64,000 nucleotides of DNA from Candidatus Dependentiae bacterium (GTDB lineage: Bacteria; Babelota; Babeliae; Babelales; Babelaceae), in contig JACDHA010000003.1 in the NCBI GenBank assembly GCA_013821315.1, positions 21,411-85,410 of the forward strand. Direction: 5' to 3'. How positions within the stretch are numbered: position 1 is the stretch's first letter; every line of letters starts with the position of its first letter. Both the position numbers and the translations under genes were made by a program. Under the pieces are notes generated by a model. The model saw only the letters and a list, made by a program, of their open reading frames with translations, did no database searches and was not told the DNA's origin. Shown here piece by piece: positions 8,695-17,349 of the stretch.

Positions 8695-9621
8695 ATGGCA
8701 TCTATGCCTGTATTACAGGTTAAGCAACTGTATAAAGCCTTTGGCGACTACCGTGCGGTAAATTATATATCATTTGAGTTGCACCCAGGTGAAATAGTAG
8801 GCCTATTGGGTTCTAATGGTGCCGGCAAAACGACAACTATACAAATGCTTTTAGGTACTATGACGCCTACTTCTGGGTCTATTGTCTATTTTGATAAAGA
8901 TTTAGCAACTCATAGATCAGAAGTATTGCAGCATGTATCATTTGCAAGTACGTATGTGCGGTTGCAGGGTAAGCTAAGTATTTATGAAAATCTTGATTTT
9001 TTTGGAAAAATCTACGGTCTTTCAGCACTTGATAGACGAGTGCGCATAGAGCAGTTTTTAAAGTTTTTTGATATGTGGCGTCTGAAAGATAGGTACGCTG
9101 GAGGACTGTCAGCTGGTGAAACTACTCGTGTAATGCTTGCTAAAGCTTTTGTTGCACGTCCTAAGGTGGTGCTTCTTGATGAACCTACGGCGTCGCTTGA
9201 TCCTGATGTTGCTCATGATGTACGTGCTTTTGTAAAAGAGCAGCAACGCCAGCATGGAGTGTCTATTTTATTTACTTCACATAATATGGATGAAGTTGCT
9301 GCAGTGTGTAGTCGCGTGCTAGTACTTAAAAAAGGTACTATTATCGCAAATGATAGTCCCTCTAATTTAGCATGTAGTATAGCAGCGACTAAACTTAAAC
9401 TTTCCATAAGTGAATCTCAAACACATCAAGTTGAACGGTTTATTGCTCAAAGAGGTCTTTTGTTTAGTCATGAGGGCTCTTTGTTTGAGATAGCTATTGA
9501 TGAGCATGCAATAGGTGATTTTCTACTTGCATTAGCCCGTGAACAGATAACCTATTGTCAGATTACGGTAGAAAAACCAACATTAGAAAGCTACTTTTTA
9601 CATATAGCCAAAAACAAGTAA
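8695..9621 (+). CDS. ABC-2 type transporter, ATP-binding subunit (second pair)
   Basis: A 308-residue ATPase with Walker A GSNGAGKTT (about 42-50), signature LSAGETTR, Walker B VVLLDEPTASLD and H-loop TSHNMDEV. The signature is LSAGE instead of the usual LSGGQ, a variation tolerated in this class. The C-terminal extension ends with the ESYFLHIAKNK type of sequence seen in DrrA-like proteins. It is only distantly similar to the first ATPase of the operon, so the two pairs probably move different substrates. The permease starts 13 bases downstream. Confidence 0.92.
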   Translation: MASMPVLQVKQLYKAFGDYRAVNYISFELHPGEIVGLLGSNGAGKTTTIQMLLGTMTPTSGSIVYFDKDLATHRSEVLQHVSFASTYVRLQGKLSIYENLDFFGKIYGLSALDRRVRIEQFLKFFDMWRLKDRYAGGLSAGETTRVMLAKAFVARPKVVLLDEPTASLDPDVAHDVRAFVKEQQRQHGVSILFTSHNMDEVAAVCSRVLVLKKGTIIANDSPSNLACSIAATKLKLSISESQTHQVERFIAQRGLLFSHEGSLFEIAIDEHAIGDFLLALAREQITYCQITVEKPTLESYFLHIAKNK

Positions 9622-9634
9622 AGTAGGGAAAGTT

Positions 9635-10417
9635 ATGAAATTATATCGTATACAAGCGCTTGCGTTACGTACGCTTAAACTCACCTTTAGAGGTCTTGAT
9701 CCTCTGGTCGATTTTTTTTATTGGCCGTTATTTGATATTGTCGTATGGGGGTTTACAAGTCGTTGGATTCAAGCACAAACCCATACAAGTTCTTTTGTTA
9801 TACTTCTAGCTTTGGTTTTATGGCAAGCTGCCTATCGGTCAAATTTAGATATCTCATTTAATTTGTTATCAGAAATTTGGTCGCGTAATATTGTTAACCT
9901 TTTTTCAACGCCACTGACAATAGGCGAATGGATGATAGCATCTATGGCGGTAGGCGTATTAAACACCCTTATTAGTGTTTCTTTTGGTGCGTTAGCAATT
10001 TGGTTTTTATACGGAGTTTCACTTTTTAAAGTAGGCTGGTTGCTGCTACCGTTTTTCGTTTCACTTATGCTTTCTGGGTGGACCATAGGGTTTTTTACTG
10101 CATCTAGCTTAGTATACTGGGGTCAGTCAGTGCAAAAGCTTGTGTGGGTTATGGGTTGGTTTTTTGTACCGTTTAGTGCAGTGTATTACCCCATTGGATC
10201 ACTACCGCATGGTGTCCAATTAGTTGCCTACTGTTTACCTATGACCTATATATTTGAGGGGTTGCGCTCGTATATGCAAACAGGTACAGTGCCCCTTAAC
10301 TATATACTTATAAGCTATGTGCTTAATGGTGTCTATTTAACAAGTGCACTCGTATGGTTTAGATATATGTTTAATCAAAGTCGTGTTAAAGGTCTTGCCC
10401 GTCTTGAAAATGACTAA
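9635..10417 (+). CDS. ABC-2 type transporter permease (second pair)
   Basis: A 260-residue membrane protein with about six hydrophobic segments. It has the ABC-2 features FRGLDPLVDFFYWPLFDIVVWGFTSRW near the start and the late motif VQKLVWVMGWFFVPFSAVYYPIGSLP followed by YCLPMTYIFEGLR. The partner ATPase lies directly upstream. Export function is certain at class level; the substrate is unknown. A small membrane protein gene follows after 10-16 bases and may belong to the same transcript. Confidence 0.9.
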   Translation: MKLYRIQALALRTLKLTFRGLDPLVDFFYWPLFDIVVWGFTSRWIQAQTHTSSFVILLALVLWQAAYRSNLDISFNLLSEIWSRNIVNLFSTPLTIGEWMIASMAVGVLNTLISVSFGALAIWFLYGVSLFKVGWLLLPFFVSLMLSGWTIGFFTASSLVYWGQSVQKLVWVMGWFFVPFSAVYYPIGSLPHGVQLVAYCLPMTYIFEGLRSYMQTGTVPLNYILISYVLNGVYLTSALVWFRYMFNQSRVKGLARLEND

Positions 10418-10433
10418 TTATCGGTGTATGTCC

Positions 10434-10805
10434 ATGAAAAATAACCCTAGTATTTTAATAGTATTACTAGCATGCATGGTGCTCTCTCACTCTCTTATAT
10501 CGAGCAATGGGAGTAAGCACCCTATGCTGCATGAGCTGCTGGCAAATCCTCGCTATAAACAAAGTGGTACAGCTACTGAACGTGTTTTTGAGGGGCCATC
10601 CGAATTATATCGCACACTTTGGACTGTTCAAACAACAACTATACGTTATACGTTTAAAAATAGTTCCCCTGTTGCCACTCATATCTATAGATACACGTCT
10701 GTAGTACCTACTTTTTTAGGTTGGTGTATTGGAATGTTTTTTTGTTTAGGTATAGTTGTTGTTATGAGTTTATTAATAAGAAAACTTAAAAAGCGTCGCG
10801 TGTAA
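10434..10805 (+). CDS. Small two-helix membrane protein at the end of the ABC operon
   Basis: A 123-residue protein with a signal-like hydrophobic segment at about residues 7-25 and a second one near 93-117, followed by the basic tail IRKLKKRRV. The soluble middle part (about 70 residues) would lie outside the inner membrane. Starts at 10428 or 10434 are both possible; neither has a strong ribosome site. It follows the permease by 16 bases, so it is probably cotranscribed and might assist the exporter. No family is recognised. Confidence 0.6.
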   Translation: MKNNPSILIVLLACMVLSHSLISSNGSKHPMLHELLANPRYKQSGTATERVFEGPSELYRTLWTVQTTTIRYTFKNSSPVATHIYRYTSVVPTFLGWCIGMFFCLGIVVVMSLLIRKLKKRRV

Positions 10806-10817
10806 TAAAACTAACAA

Positions 10818-11120
10818 TCAAATAGTAATTGAAGGCAAACTAGTAATTATAGTCGGTTGTATACCGTGCTTAATTAAAAGATTAAGCAATGGAGCTGATT
10901 GTTGTTGAAAAGCTGTGTGAAAAGCATAATATTTATCAGCAGGGTTAAGTTCTTGCGCAGTAGTGCTTTCTAGCAGCGCCTGGGCTGCAGAATAGTTATT
11001 GGTTCTTATTGCTGTAAGCAACGGAAATGCTTTTTTATACTGTTCAGCATATTTGTAGTTCATAGAGTAAGTGCTGCATGGCAACAAGAGTATGCAGTAT
11101 GCTAAAAAATAATTTTTCAT
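10818..11120 (-). CDS. Short secreted ankyrin-like protein
   Basis: A 100-residue protein with the signal peptide MKNYFLAYCILLLPCSTYS followed by MN. The mature part shows about two degenerate ankyrin-type helix pairs (LLTAIRTNNYSAAQALLES and FHTAFQQQSAPLLNLLIKHG). AAGGAA lies upstream of the ATG at 11120. It is much shorter than other ankyrin proteins here and could be a truncated relic or a small stand-alone effector. It converges on the ABC operon with only 12 bases between the stops. Confidence 0.65.
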   Translation of the reverse strand: MKNYFLAYCILLLPCSTYSMNYKYAEQYKKAFPLLTAIRTNNYSAAQALLESTTAQELNPADKYYAFHTAFQQQSAPLLNLLIKHGIQPTIITSLPSITI

Positions 11121-11234
11121 ACAAGTTCCTTAAGTATGTCTTTTGTTGTTTATAATTAAAAATAGCAAATAAACTAAAAAAAGTAAATTAATATTCTAGA
11201 TTTAATAGCTAAAAGCGTGCATTTTAGACGGTTA

Positions 11235-12113
11235 TTATTGGAGAATACAGCCTAAGCTTTTTGGTGAAGTATCTTCAATAACAGCTGGTACGAAAGACTT
11301 TAAAAGCGTAGTTTTAGTGTTAGAAATCTTGTGCGTATGGCTATCTGTAGAGTGGTGAGAGGAAGTTTTCTTTTTTCCGTAGGCATGATCTAAAAATAGC
11401 ATGAGCATCTCTTGATTTAATGAATTTTTTTTGTCGCATAGTAAGTCTAGAGCAGTTTGTCTTTGATTATTGATTTTGGTAACATCGCAGCCTGCTGACA
11501 GTAAATAATCAACTACTTGTATGCTATTTGCTTGTACTGCTGTATGCAGTGGCGTATTGCCGTTTCTTGTATCTTTAAGGTGTAAACAAAGACCACGTTG
11601 ATGTAATTTGCGTACTTGCTTAACAGTATCTTGTTCTAAAGCTGAAAAGAAATTTTTATAGATAAAGCTCAGTAAAATCTTAAAGTGTGGTGCAAAGTAA
11701 TAACCTAAATTAATATAAGTACGTATTTGAGCTAGGTTGCTTTTACTTAAGGCTATTAATAATTGCTGGTGGCGCTCTAAAGCAGACTTAACATACGGTA
11801 CCTGCGATATTTCTGCTTGTGCTGCTCCATGGGCAAGTAACAGGTGTGCTATCTCTATTTTTGTCCATAGGGAACCACCGGCGCTTTCCAGCAATAACTT
11901 TTTACCTTTTGCTTTTGCCGTAGGATCAGCTCCATGAGTAAGTAAGAGTTCAACTGCTTTTTTACAGCCATTTACAACAGCTTGTTCAAGAAGATAATTT
12001 TTGAAAGAGCTTCGTGGCTCATAGAAACATGCTTGAAGAGTGGTAAGTCTAAAAATTAAACAGCTTGAAAAAAGCAAAATAATATAAGGTGCGCCCATAA
12101 AAGCTATCTTCAT
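11235..12113 (-). CDS. Ankyrin-repeat protein with the shared C-terminal module
   Basis: The frame is open from 12254, but residues before the ATG at 12113 look non-coding; from there a hydrophobic leader follows (MKIAFMGAPYIILLFSSCLI). The product is 292 residues. One or two ankyrin repeats (LLEQAVVNGCKKAVELLLTHGADP) are followed by the module also found in the genes at 477, 1640 and 38786: HQQLLIALSKSNLAQI, then KNFFSALEQDT, then NGNTPLHTAVQANSIQVVDYLLSAG. It has fewer N-terminal repeats than its paralogues. No strong ribosome site is visible, so the start is uncertain; the ATG at 12098 is an alternative. Confidence 0.75.
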   Translation of the reverse strand: MKIAFMGAPYIILLFSSCLIFRLTTLQACFYEPRSSFKNYLLEQAVVNGCKKAVELLLTHGADPTAKAKGKKLLLESAGGSLWTKIEIAHLLLAHGAAQAEISQVPYVKSALERHQQLLIALSKSNLAQIRTYINLGYYFAPHFKILLSFIYKNFFSALEQDTVKQVRKLHQRGLCLHLKDTRNGNTPLHTAVQANSIQVVDYLLSAGCDVTKINNQRQTALDLLCDKKNSLNQEMLMLFLDHAYGKKKTSSHHSTDSHTHKISNTKTTLLKSFVPAVIEDTSPKSLGCILQ

Positions 12114-12253
12114 TGTAATGCATATTAACTTATACGCACAGGTGCTAGTAAGTGAATATTTTCTTGTATTTAAGTATATATAAGAGATGCTACGAGTAGT
12201 TGGGTGTATAAAAACAGAAAAGTGCCCATAATAATTATAGGCACCCAAATACA

Positions 12254-12679
12254 TTATTTTTTGTTGTTTATTTCTTCAATACATGTATCACATGAACTAA
12301 TGCATAAGTTACACGCATCTACACATAGTTTGCATGCTTGGCTACAGCCTAAATTACTTGAGCACTTGTCTATAGTGTTTTCACATGCCTTTATACATTC
12401 ACCACAATCTTTAATACATTGTTGCAGTATTTGTACGTAATCATCATGCCCTTGAGTACGTGCTTGTTCGAGCACCGTATTGCATTCTTTAATGCACACT
12501 CTGCACGCTTCAATGCACTCTTTGCATCTGTCAGTACAGTTGGACATTCGAGTAGCTTCGCACATTGTATCGTTAGGACATACTGAAGCGCTATGTTCGC
12601 AAGCTTTAATACATGCTTGACAAGAAAGAATACATGTATTACAGGCATCAACAAGTGATTGATAGTTTATTTTTGACAT
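12254..12679 (-). CDS. Cysteine-rich four-helix-bundle copper-storage-like protein (DUF326/Csp)
   Basis: A 141-residue protein with 25 cysteines spaced as CxxC and CxxxC along predicted helices (ACNTCILSCQACIKAC, RCKECIEACRVCIKEC, QCIKDCGECIKAC, CKLCVDACNLCISSCDTC). This is the hallmark of the Csp family, whose four-helix bundles hold many Cu(I) ions through inward-facing thiols. No signal peptide, so it resembles the cytosolic Csp3 type. GGAG precedes the ATG at 12679. It stands alone, without a visible copper exporter or regulator nearby. Storage or detoxification of copper, which phagocytic hosts use against prey, is a reasonable inference. Confidence 0.88.
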   Translation of the reverse strand: MSKINYQSLVDACNTCILSCQACIKACEHSASVCPNDTMCEATRMSNCTDRCKECIEACRVCIKECNTVLEQARTQGHDDYVQILQQCIKDCGECIKACENTIDKCSSNLGCSQACKLCVDACNLCISSCDTCIEEINNKK

Positions 12680-12762
12680 ACTAACTCCAGATTTTAAAGA
12701 TAATTTCTTTAAGTTTAGTATTATAAAAAATATGCCTCAATAGCAAGAGTACTCCTAAGCTA

Positions 12763-13536
12763 TTACTTCCAGCTCATTGCCTTTAGTTGTTCTAACTTGT
12801 ATTCTAATGAGTTTGTTACAAGTGCAAGTAGCCATTCCAGGTGCTCTTCATCTTTATTATTTAAGTCAAGAAAATTAGACCATTCTGTTGGAACTTGATA
12901 ACTGTTATTTTTCTTTTTATGAGCGTCTATTCTTTCTTGAAGTGCTTCAGAGTGATCATAAAGTAGCTCAAGCTTAGAAGAGAGCATGTTGCTTAATTTA
13001 CTAAGGGGATATTGGCCAAACGTTGGTGTATACATAGCTTGAAGATCGGTGATAATCTGTTGAGTATGTTCTAAAGATAGTGGGATATGAGTAAGATCAC
13101 TTATTATATTGTGTGTTTGTGCCAATTGAGAGATTGTATTTTTATAAGTTGTTTGAGCATCTTGGTATACTTGATCATCAGTACGCGTATTCCATTCATT
13201 TAGTTGGTAATAACTATAGAGCAGATAAGGCATGAGCAACAGTTCACCATAAGCCCCACCGCGAAAAGCCCCATCGTGAAATCCGCCGGCAAACGCAGCG
13301 TTTTTAGGAGTAGTTGTAATAATATAATTATTGTTATTAGCAGGATCTTCTTTTTTAGAAACAATATTGCCTTTAAAATTACGCCATCCAACATAGTAGC
13401 CAGCTATTAGAAGTGATGCTAGTAGTAGTGAGCTTCGGTGGTCAACAGGCTTATTTTTATTTATAAATGAAGCATTACTGCTTAGCGGCAGCAGTAAGCC
13501 CAGTATAACACTGGTAGTTAATAATGCTTTTTTCAT
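12763..13536 (-). CDS. Secreted or membrane-associated protein of unknown function
   Basis: A 257-residue protein with the signal peptide MKKALLTTSVILGLLLPLSSNA, a second hydrophobic stretch near 36-48 (SSLLLASLLIAGYYVGW) and a glycine-rich segment (AFAGGFHDGAFRGGAYGELLLMP). The C-terminal 150 residues look helical, possibly coiled coil (TYKNTISQLAQTHNII, EHLEWLLALVTNSLEYKLEQL). No family is recognised. The layout suggests an envelope protein with a helical domain outside the inner membrane. Confidence 0.75.
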   Translation of the reverse strand: MKKALLTTSVILGLLLPLSSNASFINKNKPVDHRSSLLLASLLIAGYYVGWRNFKGNIVSKKEDPANNNNYIITTTPKNAAFAGGFHDGAFRGGAYGELLLMPYLLYSYYQLNEWNTRTDDQVYQDAQTTYKNTISQLAQTHNIISDLTHIPLSLEHTQQIITDLQAMYTPTFGQYPLSKLSNMLSSKLELLYDHSEALQERIDAHKKKNNSYQVPTEWSNFLDLNNKDEEHLEWLLALVTNSLEYKLEQLKAMSWK

Positions 13537-13719
13537 CTGTAGTGCTCTGTGTTTTTAATTTTACTAATTTATAATCCAAATGGATAGTATAGTTACTAAG
13601 GTACCCGTTTGAGCTAAAAAAGCAAAAGGGTGCAGAACTACCATTTTATTTAGACCGGTTTTTAAGGTAGTATAGATAGTATTGATAGTAATCTAGAATA
13701 ATTAAATTTTGAGAAACAT

Positions 13720-14520
13720 ATGAAAAAATATATTTTAGCAGTAACGGTATTTTTTATTTTACCACTCTATAGCATGCACTATCTAAGAAGCTTGGCTGGT
13801 TATGATTCAGACTATTATTATGAACAACTTTTACAAGCTGCAGCAGGACAAAAAGATCAAGAAGCTCTAAGAAAAGTACTACGTTATGCTAACCTTAATG
13901 TAATAAATAAACCAGATGCAGCTGGTGATACTGCTTTGCATATAGCAGCGCATAATAATACAAAAACAGCAATAGAACTATTAGTTAATCATCCTGGCAT
14001 TGCTATCAATAGTAAAAATAAGGCGCAAGAAACTCCCTTAAGTTGTGCTGTAGCACGCTGCAATATACAAGCAGTTAAAGCCCTGTTAGCAGTTGGAGCG
14101 GAGATTAATATAAAGAATGCTCTAGGTTTTACAGCTTTACATACAGCTATCGATGAAGGTAGTGCTGCACAGAAAGAAATAATACCGTTATTATTGCAAG
14201 CAGGTGCCTACCTTACTATTAGAGATAAACAAGACAGAACTCCCGCTACTTTAGCTGCTAATGTACATCGTGCACCTCCCACGGATGTTAACATAAGAAA
14301 AGCTATTAATGCTCTCATCATTAATCATATACTTACAGAGATTGTGCCTAAAAAGTGCAAAGCATGGGTTAAACTTTTAAGTACAAACAGGTCAAAACTT
14401 GATGAAACATCGGCTGTTCCCCTTCTTAATAAAGATGTACTGTATATTATTGCAGGGTATATTACTAAAGCAGAAGTTGCTAAAAAATTAAAGATAGATG
14501 AACTTACCTTATACTTGTAG
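13720..14520 (+). CDS. Secreted ankyrin-repeat protein with a C-terminal F-box-like helix
   Basis: A 266-residue protein: signal peptide MKKYILAVTVFFILPLYS followed by MH, then four or so ankyrin repeats (DTALHIAAHNNTKTAIELLV, TPLSCAVARCNIQAVKALLAVGAEIN, TALHTAIDEGS) over about residues 35-180. The last 70 residues are a separate helical region containing VPLLNKDVLYIIAGYITKA, a variant of the LPx(D/E)(I/V)xxxI motif found at the ends of five other ankyrin proteins here. Likely an exported effector. It is divergently placed relative to the gene starting at 13536, with about 180 bases of shared upstream region. Confidence 0.85.
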   Translation: MKKYILAVTVFFILPLYSMHYLRSLAGYDSDYYYEQLLQAAAGQKDQEALRKVLRYANLNVINKPDAAGDTALHIAAHNNTKTAIELLVNHPGIAINSKNKAQETPLSCAVARCNIQAVKALLAVGAEINIKNALGFTALHTAIDEGSAAQKEIIPLLLQAGAYLTIRDKQDRTPATLAANVHRAPPTDVNIRKAINALIINHILTEIVPKKCKAWVKLLSTNRSKLDETSAVPLLNKDVLYIIAGYITKAEVAKKLKIDELTLYL

Positions 14521-14622
14521 CTACATGTTGTAAACCTATGAGCATTTTTGACAATAGTAGTGTATACTTAAAAATGCATACATTTTAAAATTATTTTACT
14601 TACTGTTATCACTATAAAAAAT

Positions 14623-15387
14623 ATGAAAAAAACTCCTCAGTCTCTAGGGACACAACTTAATAAATATATTGCTCATGCTGGATTATGCTCTCGTCGTAAA
14701 GCTGAATTACTTATAGAAAAGGGTGATATCTCAGTTAACGGTAAAGCTATGCTTAATAGTGGTTATCGTGTGCAACCAGGCGACGTAGTAAAATATGTAA
14801 GTCAGATTATTAAGCCTGAACATAAAATGTATATTTTGCTTAATAAGCCTAAAGGATATATTACAACAGTATCAGATGACAGAGACCGAAAAACTGTTAT
14901 GAGTCTTGTTGAACTTGATACCAAAGAGCGTATTTATCCTGTAGGTCGTCTAGACAGAGCTACCACAGGCTTGCTTCTTATGACAAACGATGGTGAACTT
15001 GCTCAACAGCTTGCTCATCCACGTAACAGAGTAAGAAAAATATATCATGTGCAACTTGATAGACCATTAACCACTGAACATTATCATACAATAAAAGATG
15101 GCTTTAAATTAGAAGATGGCTCGGTTAAAGTTGATGCTGTAAGTGCTATAAATGGTGATCCTCATCACATTGCTCTTGAGCTGCATAGTGGCAAAAATCA
15201 TATTGTACGCCGTATATTTGAGCATTTTGATTACAAAATAGCAAAATTAGACCGTGTTATGTACGCAGGTCTTACCAAGAAAAAACTTCCTCAAGGCCAA
15301 TGGCGCTTTTTAACTGATTATGAAGTAGATACTTTATATAACTTATCACCAGAACATAGAACGCCAGAAAATAAAACTGGCATATAA
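14623..15387 (+). CDS. rluB: RsuA/RluB-family pseudouridine synthase
   Basis: A 254-residue protein. Residues about 10-58 form an S4 RNA-binding domain (LNKYIAHAGLCSRRKAELLIEKGDISVNG). The catalytic motif VGRLDRATTGLLLMTNDG places the catalytic Asp at 111. Such enzymes convert a specific uridine of ribosomal RNA to pseudouridine; general similarity favours the 23S-acting RluB group over 16S-acting RsuA, but RluE/RluF-like specificity cannot be excluded. A strong hairpin follows the stop. Confidence 0.9.
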   Translation: MKKTPQSLGTQLNKYIAHAGLCSRRKAELLIEKGDISVNGKAMLNSGYRVQPGDVVKYVSQIIKPEHKMYILLNKPKGYITTVSDDRDRKTVMSLVELDTKERIYPVGRLDRATTGLLLMTNDGELAQQLAHPRNRVRKIYHVQLDRPLTTEHYHTIKDGFKLEDGSVKVDAVSAINGDPHHIALELHSGKNHIVRRIFEHFDYKIAKLDRVMYAGLTKKKLPQGQWRFLTDYEVDTLYNLSPEHRTPENKTGI

Positions 15388-15390
15388 AAT

Positions 15391-15423
15391 AAAAGGGCCT
15401 AGAAAAATTTTCTAGGCCCTTTT
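15391..15423. terminator. Bidirectional Rho-independent terminator
   Basis: AAAAGGGCCTAGAAAA at 15391-15406 is followed by its exact complement at 15408-15423, with T-runs on both strands. It separates the convergent pseudouridine synthase gene and the gene ending at 15444. Confidence 0.9.
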
Positions 15424-15443
15424 ATTTTTACACAAAAAGTATA

Positions 15444-15905
15444 TTAGCTTACTACTCTTTTTGTTGGCTTCCAGCGCTTTAAAAGTTCTTTGCATAAAAT
15501 TTGTTTAAGATCTTCTGCTGAATGGTTACCTGGTGTGGCTGCAGCTTTAGCAATGCTTTGAGCTACCGTAAGTTTATCGCATACTGTTGCATCTATATGA
15601 TTAATTGCCGGTATCATACTACGATGAACGACCGTGGCTACTTGTTGCTCATGTACTGTTTCTGCCAGCAGTATTTCTGTAAGGGCTAAAAAGTCTACAA
15701 CTATTTGCTGCAGATCTGGATCATTATCAGACACAGTAGTTGTCTTTTTTTGTAGATTTTCCTGAAGGCCATTGCGCACGCATTTATGTATCAGTTTTTT
15801 AAGTGATTCTTCTTCATGTTCAAAAATCCACTTAAACAGCTGTAAAAGATCATACGATACAACAAATGGATGAGCGTTATTGCCATCAAATGAGTCGGAG
15901 TTCAT
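15444..15905 (-). CDS. Hypothetical cytoplasmic protein
   Basis: A 153-residue, mostly helical protein with no signal peptide or membrane segment. AAGGAAACAGCT precedes the ATG at 15905. Landmarks are FKWIFEHEEESLKKLIHKC near the start and the lysine-rich end ELLKRWKPTKRVVS. No family is recognised. It lies 27 bases downstream of htpX on the same strand, so it may share a stress-related transcript with htpX and the MerR-type regulator. Confidence 0.7.
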   Translation of the reverse strand: MNSDSFDGNNAHPFVVSYDLLQLFKWIFEHEEESLKKLIHKCVRNGLQENLQKKTTTVSDNDPDLQQIVVDFLALTEILLAETVHEQQVATVVHRSMIPAINHIDATVCDKLTVAQSIAKAAATPGNHSAEDLKQILCKELLKRWKPTKRVVS

Positions 15906-15932
15906 AGCTGTTTCCTTGTTTTTGTTCTCACA

Positions 15933-16823
15933 CTATCTGTTTTCTTGTATCATCTCGTCGTTTATTTTGCGTAATCGTGCAATTCTTTCTTGCATGGGAG
16001 GATGCGTTGAAAAGAGAGAATTAAGCAGCCCGCCAGTAAAGGGATTTACAATAAACAGATGAGCTGTCGATGCTTTTTGTGTGTCATTATTATTAAAATG
16101 AGCTTTTGTAGTGCTCGCTTGTAGTTTTTCTAAAGCTGAAGCTAATGCCAGCGGATCATGACATACATGAGCACCTGTTTCATCAGCTAAGTACTCACGT
16201 GAGCGTGATATAGCAAGTTGAATAAGGGATGCTGCTATAGGCATTAAAAATGCTACTGCTAATAGTACAATAGGGTTAGATCTTTTTTGATTGCCTTGGT
16301 CGCTTCTGCCAAAAGAACCCCACATAGCCATATTTTGCATCATATTAGCTAAGAACCCAATAGAGGTTGCCAGGGTAGCAGCTACACTGCTTACTAAGAT
16401 ATCACGGTTTTTAATGTGAGATATTTCGTGTGCAAGTACACCACGCAACTCTTCTTTAGTTAAAATATCTAAAATGCCCGTAGTAACAGCAACGTGAGCA
16501 TTTTTGGGGTTGCGTCCTGTGGCAAATGCGTTTGCTACTTGAGTATTGACAAGCCACAATTTAGGCATAGGTAAGTTATAATCTTGTATAAGCTCGCGCA
16601 CCATGGAGTCAATCCAGCCATACTCATGTGCGTTAAGTGGTTGAGCTTTATACATGCTTAAAACCATTTTAGCAGAAAAAAAGTAGGCAAAGCCATTGAC
16701 AAGGAGCGACACCACAAAGGCAGCAATAATACCATTATAGCCTCCTATGAGACTGCCAATAAGCATTAAAATGCCCGATAAACTTGCAAGTAAAATAGTA
16801 GTTTTTAATTGATTATACCACAT
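15933..16823 (-). CDS. htpX: HtpX-like M48 membrane metalloprotease
   Basis: A 296-residue protein with two N-terminal membrane segments (about 8-50), the zinc motif HEISH at residues 132-136, and the downstream glutamate in SREYLADE. Two further hydrophobic segments follow the HExxH motif. HtpX sits in the inner membrane and degrades damaged membrane proteins, together with FtsH. The gene starts 9 bases after the MerR/HspR-like regulator, which suggests heat- or envelope-stress control. Confidence 0.94.
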   Translation of the reverse strand: MWYNQLKTTILLASLSGILMLIGSLIGGYNGIIAAFVVSLLVNGFAYFFSAKMVLSMYKAQPLNAHEYGWIDSMVRELIQDYNLPMPKLWLVNTQVANAFATGRNPKNAHVAVTTGILDILTKEELRGVLAHEISHIKNRDILVSSVAATLATSIGFLANMMQNMAMWGSFGRSDQGNQKRSNPIVLLAVAFLMPIAASLIQLAISRSREYLADETGAHVCHDPLALASALEKLQASTTKAHFNNNDTQKASTAHLFIVNPFTGGLLNSLFSTHPPMQERIARLRKINDEMIQENR

Positions 16824-16832
16824 AGCGTTACC

Positions 16833-17267
16833 TCATTCGTCTGTTAGGCTTTCCTCGTCGCTTACCTCAACCCAATCGGGTTCTATAGGCTCGTGTGCTT
16901 TGTCTTTTTTAAGCTGAGTTAAACGTTGAGCAGCAGCCTTGATTAGTTGTTTGCTTGTTTCACTTTCTCGCGTTAATTCGTTTTGAGCATTTTTGAAAAG
17001 TGCATTCATTTCTTTTTGCATCTTCTTGATTTGTCGTTGTAAACGCAAAATCATCTCTACTCCAGCTAAGTTTATACCAAGCTCATGCGTAAGATAAATG
17101 ATTTCTTCTAAACGATCAACATCTTCTTCTGAAAACAGGCGCGTATTGCCCTCGGAGCGCTTCGGGGTAATGAGTCCTTCTTTTTCATAAAGACGAATAG
17201 TTTGCTGATGTATTGAAAACATTTTAGCTACAGCGGAGATAGAAAAGTATCCTTTTTTTCTTTTCAT
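16833..17267 (-). CDS. MerR-family regulator, HspR-like
   Basis: A 144-residue protein. Residues about 5-70 are a MerR winged helix (YFSISAVAKMFSIHQQTIRLYEKEGLITPKR), followed by a coiled-coil helix (MILRLQRQIKKMQKEMNALF). The sequence SIHQQTIRLYEKEGLITPKRSEGNTRLFSEEDVDRL strongly resembles HspR, the heat-shock repressor. It is directly upstream of htpX. Upstream of its ATG (17267) is the small inverted repeat CTTAA-N6-TTAAG at 17284-17299, reminiscent of but not identical to the HAIR operator. Autoregulation of an hspR-htpX operon is inferred. The tail is acidic (EPIEPDWVEVSDEESLTDE). Confidence 0.85.
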   Translation of the reverse strand: MKRKKGYFSISAVAKMFSIHQQTIRLYEKEGLITPKRSEGNTRLFSEEDVDRLEEIIYLTHELGINLAGVEMILRLQRQIKKMQKEMNALFKNAQNELTRESETSKQLIKAAAQRLTQLKKDKAHEPIEPDWVEVSDEESLTDE

Positions 17268-17349
17268 GATCTTTAACAAATACCTTAAGTTAGGTTAAGT
17301 ACAGCATGCTTTTTTTATAAGTATACCATAATCTCGTTGAAAGTGTATG

